A DNA stretch of 64,000 nt from Terriglobia bacterium (GTDB lineage Bacteria > Acidobacteriota > Terriglobia > Bryobacterales > Bryobacteraceae). A program made the position numbers and the translations under genes. The notes beneath the pieces were generated by a model, which worked only from the letters and a program-made list of their open reading frames with translations, had not been told where the DNA came from and searched no databases. How positions within the stretch are numbered: position 1 is the stretch's first letter; each line of letters starts with the position of its first letter. The stretch is from the NCBI GenBank assembly GCA_021324615.1, contig JAJPIT010000080.1, positions 1-64,000 on the forward strand, read 5' to 3'. Shown here in pieces: positions 7,592-16,145 of the stretch.

Positions 7592-10500
7592 ATGAGACCG
7601 GGTCAGGAAAAGCTTCTCGCCTACGGCCTTCTGGCGCTGGTTCTGACCGCGAACGCGGCCGGCCTTTGGCCGGAGCTTGCGGTCAGCCGCGTGGACCTGA
7701 ACGACAATGTGATGCACTATCCGCTGGCCGCGGACATGGTGGAGGCCATCGAACACGGCGGCAACCCGCTCGATCACTGGTCGCCGGAGTGGGTCTTCGG
7801 CTACCCCGTATCGCGGACGTATCAACCGCTGGGCCATCTTCTGGCCGCGCTGGCGTATTTCGCGCTGTTCAAAAAAGTTCCGCTGATGACGGTGTTCGTG
7901 TGGGTGCGATTTCTGTCGGTGGCGCTGCTGCCGGCGACCTTTTTCGCGCTGGCGCGGCTTCTGTCATTTTCCAGATTGACGGCGGCCGCGGCGGCGATGC
8001 TCGCGCCGCTGATCTCAACGCCGGGGCTTTACGGACTCGAATACGGCAGCTATTTGTGGGCGGGCAGCGGATTGTTCACTCAGGCGGTCGCCATGCATCT
8101 GGCGATGCTGTCGATCGGATTCGGATATAGCGCGATCCTGCGCGGGCGGCGGCTGGCGCTCACCGGCTTGCTGGTCGGGCTCACGTTCCTGGCGCACTTC
8201 ATTTATGGATACATCGCGGCGCTGACGATCTGTCTGCTGGCGTTGATGCCCGGCGCCGAATCGCGCGCGGCGCGCATCGGGAGAACGGTATGGGTGGGCG
8301 CGGTTGCGCTGGCCGTATCCGCCTTCGAGTTGATCCCGCTGCTTCTCGACAGCCCGATCATCAATCACAGCCGCTGGGAAAATGCGTGGAAATGGGACTC
8401 TTTCGGCGCAAAACAGGTGCTGAAATACGCGTTTTCAGGCGATTTGCTCGATCACGGCCGGCTGCCGGTGATGAGCGGGCTGGCGCTGGCCGGAGCCGCA
8501 TTTTATTTCCGCGACCGCATCTCGAAGCGGGCGCAGGCTCCGGCGCGGAGGTTTGTGCTGCTGGGTGCGGCGCTGTGGATTCTGATGCTGTTCGGACGGC
8601 CGTTCTGGGGGCCGGCGCTCTCGCTGGCGGGCGTCCCGCCCGATATGCAGTTGCATCGCGTGATCGGCGGAGCGCACATTTTTCTGGTTCTGGCCGCGGC
8701 GGCCGGGCTGGCGGCGATGTGGCGCGAAATGGCGCGCGCGCACGCCGCGCTGGCCGTGGCCGTCACCGCCGCTCTGTTTTTCCCCATGGTGCAGGAGCGC
8801 GCCGGCTATCTGCGCAATAACCGCAGTTGGGGCGAAGCGAATCTCGCCGCCTATGATCGCGAAAAACCGTATATCGACCGCGTCCTGGCGGCAGTCAGGG
8901 ACCGCGGCGGGCGCGCGTTCGCGGGGATCCCGCTGCTGTGGGGCGGGAAGTTCAAGGTCGGCGAGGTGCCGTTTTATTCGCTGATCAGCGTGGCGCGGGA
9001 GCCGGCGGTGTCCTACATGTATCATTCCATGTCGCTTCCGTCCGAGATCATGACCCGGTTCAACGAAGCGCGCCCGGAGGAGTACAAGCTGTTCAACATC
9101 AAGACCGTGGTGGCTCCGGCGGACCTGGCGCTGCCGGATTTTCTGAGCCCGCTCGCGCTCGACGGACCATTTCGCGTCATGGCCGCGCCGGGCGATGGAT
9201 ACTTCGACGTGGTGGACGTCTTTTACTCGGTAAGAACGAGCAAGCTGAACTTCTATCAAGTCAACGACCGCTGGCTGCAAAGCGATTGGGTTGAAAAGCG
9301 GCAGCATCTGCTGCTCGATTTTTTTGACGACGCCGATAAAAGTCTGGCGCATCTCGATCCGGACGCGAACCTGCCGGACACGCCGGCGTTCCCTTATCCG
9401 GGAACGGTGCTCGGCGACGCCCAGCAGGGGCAGACGTACCGCGCGCGAGTGGATGCGGCGCGGCGAAGCTACGTCCTTTTCAAGATGACCTGGCATCCCA
9501 ACTGGAAAGCCTTCGTCGATGGCGAGCCGGTAAAGACGGCGATGCTTTCGCCGGGATTTGTGGGAATCCCGGTGGACGCGGGCCGGCATCTGATCGAATG
9601 CCGCTATGAGCCGGAGGGATGGAAAACCGTGCTGGCGTTCGGCGGAATATTCTTCGCGCTGATCGCGCTGGCCGGCGAGCGGTGGGGCTGGCTGGCCGCG
9701 ATGAACGAGGCCGTGGCGGAGCGTGCGCGCGCGATCCGGATCCCGCAATCGGCGTGGGCGCGGAACGGCGCGCTGCTGGCCCTGCTGGCCTTGCCGGTGA
9801 TCCTGCCGCTGCTGTCCCCGCGGCTGATCGAAGGGCACGACGCCACCGAGTATCTGCCGCGGCAGGTCGAATTTCATCAGAACATTTCGCAAGGCGTGCT
9901 GCTGCCGCGCTGGGCGCCGGATCTGAGCCGCGGCTTCGGCCAGCCGCTGTTTCTCTACAATCCGCCGATGATTTATTATCTCGCCGAGTTCTGGCGATTC
10001 TTGCGCTTTGATTTCGTCACGTCCATCAATCTGGCGTGTGTGGAGCTGGCACTGCTGTCGGCGGCGGGAATGTTTCTGCTCGGGCGCTTGTATTTTGGCG
10101 ACCGCGGCGGTTTTTTGGCGGCGGCGGCCTATCTCTATGCGCCGTATTTCAGCGTCGATCTGGTGGTGCGATCGGCGTGGGCCGAATTCGCCGCGTTTCC
10201 ATTCCTGGCCTTCGCTCTCTACGGATTTGGCGCCTACGCGAAACATCGCAAGCCTGGCGATTTGGTGATCGGAGCCGCGGCCTACGGCGGCGTGGCGATA
10301 AGCCATAACGCGGCCTTGCTGATGTTTACGCCGATGCTCGGCGGATTCGTTTTATTGACCGCGTGGATGGCGCGATCCTGGAAGACGCTGGGCGTGCAGG
10401 TTTTGGGGTGCGCGCTGGGGCTGGCCGTTTCGGCCTTCGCGTGGCTGCCGAGCCTGGCCATGCGCAGGCTGACGCAGGTCCGGCTGCTGCTCGAAGGCGC

Positions 10501-11428
10501 GTCGAACTACGCCAATCATTTCGTTTATCCGCATCAGTTCTTCAGCCTGTTCTGGGGATACGGCCTTTCCGGTCCGGGAGACAACGACGGCATGTCCTTT
10601 TCGCTGGGACCGGGGCATGTGTTTTTGGCCGCCGCGGCGATGGCCGCGATTGTCTGGAGACGCCGCCAGTGGACGCGCTGGATCGCTTTCTTCGCGGGCG
10701 TGACGGCGATCTTCTGCCTGCTGATGACGCCCGCGGCGCAGTGGATTTGGGATCGCGCGGCGCTGCTCCAGTTCCTGGCGTTTCCCTGGCGCATGCTCGA
10801 ACCGGCGGCGCTGGCGCTGGCGGCGCTGATCGCCGCGTTGGCGGGCGCGCTGGAACATGGTCCGGCGGGCAAGACCGCGTTCGCCGCGGCGATGATTGTG
10901 CTGATCGCGCCCAATCTGTCCCACTCGCAGGCCGGCCATTACCGCGAAATCGATCCGGAGAGCTGGACGCCGGAGCAGATCGCGCAGCGCGGGCTGGAAG
11001 TCACCACATACGCCGAATATCGTCCGGTCTGGATGGAGACGGTTCCGCCGTATCGTCCCCTGCCGGTGATCGCTTCGGGGATCGCGGCGATTCAACAAAC
11101 AGGCCGGTCGCCGGAAGCTTGGTCCGGGATCATCAACGCCACGACTCCGGCGACGGCCGAGCTTTCGCTCGCGTACTTCCCGACGTGGCGGCTACGAATG
11201 GATGGAAAAGAGATCAACGCGTTTCCGGCCGAAAACAGCGGGCTGCTGCGCTTCAACGTTCCTCCGGGCCGGCACGTGGTTTCCGCGGTCTGGACGCGCA
11301 CTCCGATGATGTGGGCGGCCGACGGGATGAGCGTTCTCGCGCTCTGCATTCTGATCGCGCTGGCTGCGCCTGAGCGCCGGCGCGCCGCCGCGGAAAAAGC
11401 GGTTCCGGCGCCGGTGCCGCAGACCTAG
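7592..11428 (+). CDS. very large integral membrane protein, duplicated YfhO/GT-C-like module
   Basis: Membrane protein of 1278 residues that reads as two related modules fused head to tail. Module 1 (about 1-690) and module 2 (about 725-1278) each begin with a hydrophobic helix, then an Asp-containing loop (RVDLNDN; LIEGHDATEYLPR) like the first periplasmic loop of GT-C glycosyltransferases, then about ten hydrophobic helices, a soluble beta-rich region (MTWHPNWKAFVDGEPV; LAYFPTWRLRMDGKEI) and a final helix. This matches the YfhO / 6-pyruvoyl-tetrahydropterin-synthase-related membrane families, of unknown or polyprenyl-glycosyl-transfer function. A role in decorating surface glycans or lipids is inferred from the fold only. 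No Shine-Dalgarno is clear before the ATG. Confidence 0.8.
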   Translation: MRPGQEKLLAYGLLALVLTANAAGLWPELAVSRVDLNDNVMHYPLAADMVEAIEHGGNPLDHWSPEWVFGYPVSRTYQPLGHLLAALAYFALFKKVPLMTVFVWVRFLSVALLPATFFALARLLSFSRLTAAAAAMLAPLISTPGLYGLEYGSYLWAGSGLFTQAVAMHLAMLSIGFGYSAILRGRRLALTGLLVGLTFLAHFIYGYIAALTICLLALMPGAESRAARIGRTVWVGAVALAVSAFELIPLLLDSPIINHSRWENAWKWDSFGAKQVLKYAFSGDLLDHGRLPVMSGLALAGAAFYFRDRISKRAQAPARRFVLLGAALWILMLFGRPFWGPALSLAGVPPDMQLHRVIGGAHIFLVLAAAAGLAAMWREMARAHAALAVAVTAALFFPMVQERAGYLRNNRSWGEANLAAYDREKPYIDRVLAAVRDRGGRAFAGIPLLWGGKFKVGEVPFYSLISVAREPAVSYMYHSMSLPSEIMTRFNEARPEEYKLFNIKTVVAPADLALPDFLSPLALDGPFRVMAAPGDGYFDVVDVFYSVRTSKLNFYQVNDRWLQSDWVEKRQHLLLDFFDDADKSLAHLDPDANLPDTPAFPYPGTVLGDAQQGQTYRARVDAARRSYVLFKMTWHPNWKAFVDGEPVKTAMLSPGFVGIPVDAGRHLIECRYEPEGWKTVLAFGGIFFALIALAGERWGWLAAMNEAVAERARAIRIPQSAWARNGALLALLALPVILPLLSPRLIEGHDATEYLPRQVEFHQNISQGVLLPRWAPDLSRGFGQPLFLYNPPMIYYLAEFWRFLRFDFVTSINLACVELALLSAAGMFLLGRLYFGDRGGFLAAAAYLYAPYFSVDLVVRSAWAEFAAFPFLAFALYGFGAYAKHRKPGDLVIGAAAYGGVAISHNAALLMFTPMLGGFVLLTAWMARSWKTLGVQVLGCALGLAVSAFAWLPSLAMRRLTQVRLLLEGASNYANHFVYPHQFFSLFWGYGLSGPGDNDGMSFSLGPGHVFLAAAAMAAIVWRRRQWTRWIAFFAGVTAIFCLLMTPAAQWIWDRAALLQFLAFPWRMLEPAALALAALIAALAGALEHGPAGKTAFAAAMIVLIAPNLSHSQAGHYREIDPESWTPEQIAQRGLEVTTYAEYRPVWMETVPPYRPLPVIASGIAAIQQTGRSPEAWSGIINATTPATAELSLAYFPTWRLRMDGKEINAFPAENSGLLRFNVPPGRHVVSAVWTRTPMMWAADGMSVLALCILIALAAPERRRAAAEKAVPAPVPQT

Positions 11429-11454
11429 GCCGGATTAGACTGGAGGGAGGATCC

Positions 11455-12255
11455 ATGGCCGGCTCCCCCGAATCCGCGCCGGCGCGCGCTTTGAATGCGG
11501 CTCCGCTGCTCGATCAGTGGGCGGCGCAAGTGCGCCGTTCGATCCGGCGCCCCGGACCGGATGAGGTTCACGATCTGCGAGTCGCCTCGCGCCGACTGGC
11601 CCAGGCGGTCGCGGTGCTCAAAGGGGCGATGCGCGGCGCGGGCAAAATCCGCCGCCAGCTAAAAGAGGTTATCCGGAGGGCGGGAGCGGTCCGCGATTAC
11701 GACATCGCCGCGCAGCTTCTGGGAGGATCGGGCGCGCCGGCGCGGCTGCGCGCCCGGCTGCGGGAGAGGCGGGCCGCAGCCGCCAAGCAACTGGCGGCCG
11801 GATTGCGAGCCATCGAGGAGCGCGGCCTGGCGGAAAGGTGGCGCGCCGGATGGCCGGCTCGGAACGGAGCCGTCGCCGCCGCCGAGCGGCGTCTGCTCCA
11901 GCGCGCCGTCAAGCGGCTGTTCGCGCGCGCGGACCACCTCGGCGAAGGGCCGCGCCAACTGCACAAAATGCGCCTGGCGGCGAAGAAACTCCGCTACACC
12001 ATGGAGTTGCTGCCACTTCCCCCGCGCCGCCTGGACCCGATCCGGCAACTGCAATCAAAACTCGGCGACATCAACGACTACGAATCCGCCCGGCGATTGG
12101 TGGCGAAGGAGGGCGCCCCGCGTAAGATCCTCGACAGGTTAAAGGAGGCGCAGGAGAAGAAAACAAAAAAATTCCGCCGGTTCTGGAAACGCGAATTCGA
12201 AGACCGCAAGGCGGTATGGATGAGCTTTCTCGCCCATCCGCCGCGCTCCGGTTGA
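11455..12255 (+). CDS. CHAD domain-containing protein
   Basis: All-helical CHAD protein of 266 residues. The two characteristic histidine/basic motifs are present: EVHDLRVASRRL near residue 40 and LHKMRLAAKKLRYTMELL near residue 170, along with many conserved Arg/Lys. CHAD domains bind inorganic polyphosphate through these basic pockets and often accompany CYTH triphosphatases; no CYTH gene is next to it here. A strong Shine-Dalgarno (GGAGGGAGG) precedes the ATG. It lies 26 bases after the giant membrane protein and may be transcribed with it. Confidence 0.88.
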   Translation: MAGSPESAPARALNAAPLLDQWAAQVRRSIRRPGPDEVHDLRVASRRLAQAVAVLKGAMRGAGKIRRQLKEVIRRAGAVRDYDIAAQLLGGSGAPARLRARLRERRAAAAKQLAAGLRAIEERGLAERWRAGWPARNGAVAAAERRLLQRAVKRLFARADHLGEGPRQLHKMRLAAKKLRYTMELLPLPPRRLDPIRQLQSKLGDINDYESARRLVAKEGAPRKILDRLKEAQEKKTKKFRRFWKREFEDRKAVWMSFLAHPPRSG

Positions 12256-12272
12256 AACGTTAAATCGCGGCA

Positions 12273-12332
12273 GCCGCTCTCCTGCGGTCGCGGCTCACCC
12301 GCTAAAGGCAAGCCGCGACCGAAGGAAGCGGC
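12273..12332. terminator. bidirectional terminator-like hairpin between convergent genes
   Basis: A perfect 10-bp inverted repeat, GGTCGCGGCT (12286-12295) and AGCCGCGACC (12311-12320), is extended by the imperfect outer arms GCCGCT...TCCT and AGGAAGCGGC. It lies between the CHAD gene and the convergent gene at 12358. No T-tract follows. Confidence 0.5.
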
Positions 12333-12357
12333 CCAATTCAGGGGACGCGGAGACCGC

Positions 12358-12825
12358 CTAGCGCAGCGCTTCCGTCATCACGGGCGTGTATTCGTAGGCG
12401 CCCGCCAGCGACAGCACCTCCACGCGCATCCCTTCCCGAAGATCCTGCAAACGGAGCTGATAGCCGTTGCTGAAGCGGATGGCGTCGCGATAGCTGTTGA
12501 CGTCGGCGCTCAGTTGCGTGAACACCACGCCTTCCTCGGCCGAAACATGGCATTGCCGCTGCAAATCCACAGGGATGTCCTTGAGAATCAGGTGCGCGCC
12601 GGGGGGAATGCACACGGCGGGAGCCGTCGCCGGTTGGCGGACCGGCTCGAAGAAGCTTTTTAACGCCTGCCAAAAGGTCTGCTTGGGAACGGCCTTGGGA
12701 GCCTTCGAAGGCAGGTCCGCCGGCGAGGCGAGCCCCATCGAACCCGTGGGGAATTTATGCACCACGAGTTCCTCACCTTCGGCTGCGAGACGGTTGGGGA
12801 TCCCGCAAAGAGAGTAATCGCACAT
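12358..12825 (-). CDS. conserved hypothetical protein (MCDYSL family)
   Basis: Protein of 155 residues, not assigned to a functional family. The N-terminus (MCDYSLCGIPNRLAAEGEEL, then VHKFPTGSMGLASP) matches a pattern I recall from conserved hypothetical proteins in several phyla, with Cys2 as part of the conserved stretch. A Pro/Ala-rich linker (about 43-72) separates it from a beta-rich C-terminal half (IPPGAHLILKDIPVDLQRQC to VEVLSLAGAYE). There is no signal peptide or membrane segment. A strong AAGGAGG lies 4 bases before the ATG, so the start is secure. It is divergent from the RND operon and convergent with the CHAD gene, so context gives no functional hint. Confidence 0.75.
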   Translation of the reverse strand: MCDYSLCGIPNRLAAEGEELVVHKFPTGSMGLASPADLPSKAPKAVPKQTFWQALKSFFEPVRQPATAPAVCIPPGAHLILKDIPVDLQRQCHVSAEEGVVFTQLSADVNSYRDAIRFSNGYQLRLQDLREGMRVEVLSLAGAYEYTPVMTEALR

Positions 12826-12936
12826 ATTGCCTCCTTCAATGAAAAGACGCTGGCGGGATGCGTTTCATTTCCAAGTTCCGGGGTGGGTCCGGCCATGCGC
12901 GCGTTTACATTTGCTCCGCAATTTTTGAAGGCGGGC

Positions 12937-12942
12937 TAGAAT
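12937..12942 (+). promoter_or_regulatory. -10 hexamer of the RND operon
   Basis: TAGAAT 8 bases before the ATG at 12951, with no Shine-Dalgarno. TTGCTC at 12911-12916 is a possible -35 but the 20-base spacer is long. Confidence 0.4.
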
Positions 12943-12950
12943 GAGAACAC

Positions 12951-15900
12951 ATGTGGATCGTACGGCTGGCGCTGCGCCGCCCTTACACGTTTGTGGTGAT
13001 GGCGCTGGCGATTCTTTTGATGGGGGTGGTGGCGATTTATCGCATGCCGGCCGACGTGTTTCCCAACATCGATATTCCGGTGGTCAGCGCCATCTGGACC
13101 TACAGCGGCGTTTCACCGGAGGAGATGGCGGACGTCATCACCACCCGGTGCGAACGCGGATACACCACCGGCGTCAACGACATCGAGCATATCGAGTCGC
13201 AATCGCTGGCCGGGTTGGCGGTGATCAAGATTTTCTTTCAGCCGCGGGCCAAAGTGGAGTCGGCGGTGGCGCAGGTCACCGCACAGTCGCAGTCGATCCT
13301 GGCGGTGATGCCGCTGGGGGTGCGTTCGCCCGCGGTGATCCGCTATAACGCGGCATCGGTGCCGATTTTGCAGCTTGGAATTTCGAGCGACGAACTGAGC
13401 GAAGGCCAGCAGTACGACCTGGCGTACAATTTTTTGCGGACCCAGCTCGCCAACACCCAGGGCGCCAGCTTCCCCTTGCCCTATGGCGGCAAGCCGCGGC
13501 AGATCATGGTGGACCTGAACCCGGAGGCGATGTACGCGCACGGGCTTTCGGCCGGCGATATTTCCAATGCGCTGAACAACCAGAGCCTCATTCTGCCCAC
13601 CGGATCGGCCAAAATCGGCACGCGCGAGTACCGGGTGGAGCTGAACAACAGCCCGCGCGTGCCGGAAGCGTTCAACGATCTGCCGGTGAAGACGGTGAAC
13701 GGCGCGACGGTGTATCTGCGGGATGTGGCGCAGGTGCGCGACGGCGCGGCGGTGCAGACCAACATCGTGCGGCACGACGGCCGGCGCGGCGTGCTGCTGA
13801 CGGTGCTCAAGAACGGCGACGCTTCGACCATCGATATCGTTTCGAAGATCAAGGCGTCGCTGCCGCGCATCCTGTCCTCGTTTCCGCCGTCGTTTCACGC
13901 CGTCCCGATTTTCGACCAGTCGGTGTTTGTCAAGTCGGCGATCGACGGCGTGATCCGGGAAGGGGCGGTGGCCGCGCTGCTGACCGGTTTGATGATTCTG
14001 CTGTTTTTGGGAAGCTGGCGGAGCACGCTGATCGTTTGCATTTCGATCCCCTTGTCGATCCTCACGTCGCTGACCGTTCTTTACGCGCTGGGAGAGACGA
14101 TCAACATCATGACCCTGGGCGGGATGGCGCTGGCGGTGGGAATTCTGGTGGACGACGCGACGGTGGAGATCGAAAACATCCACCGCAATCTGGGGATGGG
14201 CAAGGGCGTGGTGCAGGCGATCCTCGATGGAGCGCGGCAGATCGCGGTTCCGGCGTTCGTTTCGACGCTGTGCATCTGCATCGTGTTTGTGCCGGTGGCG
14301 TTTCTGACCGGCGCGGCGAAGTTTTTGTTCACGCCGCTGGCGCTGGCGGTGGTGCTGGCCATGTCGGCTTCGTACCTGCTTTCCCGGACGCTCGTTCCGA
14401 CCATGATCCGCTACCTGATTCCGGCCGAGCTGCGGTTTTATCAGGGTCCGGAGGGTGAAGCGGAAGTCCCGGACGCCGGAATCCTGTGGCGGATTCACCA
14501 CGCCTTTCACCGCGGGTTTGAAAAGATGCGCGAGGCCTACGCGGGCATGCTGGCGTCGGCGCTGGCGCACCGGAAGCTGGTGGTGGGCTGTTTTGCCGCG
14601 CTGGCCGCCTCCTGCGCGCTGCTTTATCCGTTTATTGGAACTGATTTTTTCCCGCTGGTCGATGCCGGCCAGATCCGATTGCACGTGCGCTGTCCCGGCG
14701 GCACGCGCATCGAGGAGACCGAGAAGCGCTTCGCCGAAGTGGAGGAGTCGATCCGCCGGATCATCCCGCGCCAGGAGCTTTCCGACATTCTCGACAATAT
14801 CGGCCTGCCTTACAACGGCTACAATCTGGCGTTTTCCGACACGGTGACGCTGGGGCCGGCCGACGGGGAAATTCTGGTTTCGCTCAAGCACGGCGAACAT
14901 CATTCCACCTGGGGCTACGTGCGCCAGATGCGCCAGCGGCTGAACCGGGAATTTCCCGATCTGACGTTTTTCTTCCAGCCGGCGGACATGGTCGGGCAGA
15001 TATTGAACTTCGGATTGCCGGCGCCGGTGGACGTGCAGGTGGTGGGTCCGCTGCGGAATCTGGAAAGCAACCATCGCATCGCGGAGCAGATCGCCGCGCG
15101 CATCGCGCGAATCCCGGGCGCCGCCGACGTTCACCTCCATCAGGTGAATGACGTGCCGCTGATGCGCTTTGAAGTGGATCGCGCGCGCGCCGGGCAGTTG
15201 GGATTCACGCAGTTCGACGTGGCCAACGGCCTGCTGGTGTCGCTGAGCTCGAGCGCGCAGTTGAATCCGAACTGGTGGGTGAACCCGGCCAATGGCGTTG
15301 ATTATCCGGTGGTGGTGCAGACGCCGACCTACCGCATGGATACGCCCGGCGCGATCCTCAACACCCCGCTGCATGCCCCGGGCGGGGAAGCGCCGCAGCT
15401 TCTGAGCAACGTCGCGCAGGCCGAACGCGGCGTCACCGCGCAGGTGGTCAACCACTGGAACGTGCAGCCGCTCTACGACGTTTACGCCAACGTGCAGGAC
15501 CGCGATCTGGGCGGCGTCGCCACCGAAGTGGATCGGGTTCTGGAGGAGTTCCGGCCGAAGCTCGCCCCCGGCAGCTTCTTTGAGATGCGCGGCCAGGTGG
15601 GGACCATGCGAAGCTCGTTCCGCGGCATGGCCTATGGGCTGATCTTCGCCATCGTGCTGGTGTACTTCGTGATGGTGATCAATTTTCAGAGCTGGTCCGA
15701 TCCGTTTATCGTTCTGACGGCGGTTCCCGGCGCGCTGGCGGGCATTTTGCTGATGCTGTTCTTCACCCGCACCACCATCAGTGTTCCCGCGCTGATGGGC
15801 GCTATCATGAGTATCGGAGTGGGGACCGCTAACAGCATTCTTCTGGTCGTTTTCGCCAACGATCTGCGCCGCGAGGGCGCCGACGCGCTGACCGCCGCCT

Positions 15901-16145
15901 ATCAGGCCGGGCGCACCCGGCTGCGTCCGGTGATCATGACCGCGGCGGCCATGCTGGCGGGCATGATCCCGATGGCGATGAGCCTGGGCGAAGGCGGCGA
16001 GCAAAACGCTCCGCTGGGCCGGGCGGTGATCGGCGGGCTGCTGTTTGCGACAGTGGCCACGCTGTTCGTGGTGCCGGTGGTTTATAGCATGGTGCGCAAG
16101 AGCGCGCCCGCGGTTTTCGATCGGATCGAGGCGGACGGGGAATGA
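12951..16145 (+). CDS. RND efflux transporter permease subunit (AcrB/HAE1-like)
   Basis: Inner-membrane pump of 1064 residues with the full RND architecture: one N-terminal helix, a periplasmic porter loop, six helices, a second porter loop and a final set of helices. The proton-relay Asp pair in TM4 is present (GILVDDATVEIEN, Asp401/Asp402). The TM10 lysine of AcrB (Lys940, in GLSAKNAIL) aligns with Ala960 in GVGTANSIL, so the canonical proton network is altered. Substrates are unknown. The periplasmic adaptor gene overlaps its end by 4 bases, so the two are translationally coupled. No outer-membrane TolC-like gene is in the window, so the complex probably recruits one encoded elsewhere. Confidence 0.93.
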   Translation: MWIVRLALRRPYTFVVMALAILLMGVVAIYRMPADVFPNIDIPVVSAIWTYSGVSPEEMADVITTRCERGYTTGVNDIEHIESQSLAGLAVIKIFFQPRAKVESAVAQVTAQSQSILAVMPLGVRSPAVIRYNAASVPILQLGISSDELSEGQQYDLAYNFLRTQLANTQGASFPLPYGGKPRQIMVDLNPEAMYAHGLSAGDISNALNNQSLILPTGSAKIGTREYRVELNNSPRVPEAFNDLPVKTVNGATVYLRDVAQVRDGAAVQTNIVRHDGRRGVLLTVLKNGDASTIDIVSKIKASLPRILSSFPPSFHAVPIFDQSVFVKSAIDGVIREGAVAALLTGLMILLFLGSWRSTLIVCISIPLSILTSLTVLYALGETINIMTLGGMALAVGILVDDATVEIENIHRNLGMGKGVVQAILDGARQIAVPAFVSTLCICIVFVPVAFLTGAAKFLFTPLALAVVLAMSASYLLSRTLVPTMIRYLIPAELRFYQGPEGEAEVPDAGILWRIHHAFHRGFEKMREAYAGMLASALAHRKLVVGCFAALAASCALLYPFIGTDFFPLVDAGQIRLHVRCPGGTRIEETEKRFAEVEESIRRIIPRQELSDILDNIGLPYNGYNLAFSDTVTLGPADGEILVSLKHGEHHSTWGYVRQMRQRLNREFPDLTFFFQPADMVGQILNFGLPAPVDVQVVGPLRNLESNHRIAEQIAARIARIPGAADVHLHQVNDVPLMRFEVDRARAGQLGFTQFDVANGLLVSLSSSAQLNPNWWVNPANGVDYPVVVQTPTYRMDTPGAILNTPLHAPGGEAPQLLSNVAQAERGVTAQVVNHWNVQPLYDVYANVQDRDLGGVATEVDRVLEEFRPKLAPGSFFEMRGQVGTMRSSFRGMAYGLIFAIVLVYFVMVINFQSWSDPFIVLTAVPGALAGILLMLFFTRTTISVPALMGAIMSIGVGTANSILLVVFANDLRREGADALTAAYQAGRTRLRPVIMTAAAMLAGMIPMAMSLGEGGEQNAPLGRAVIGGLLFATVATLFVVPVVYSMVRKSAPAVFDRIEADGE

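Noticed and set aside
8435-10306. 623-codon open frame on the minus strand
   Set aside because: Antisense to the large membrane protein; composition is typical of a GC-rich shadow.
13113-16004. 963-codon open frame on the minus strand
   Set aside because: It is antisense to the RND permease, rich in Arg/His/Gln/Gly with no domain pattern. High third-position GC in the real gene removes stops from the opposite strand.
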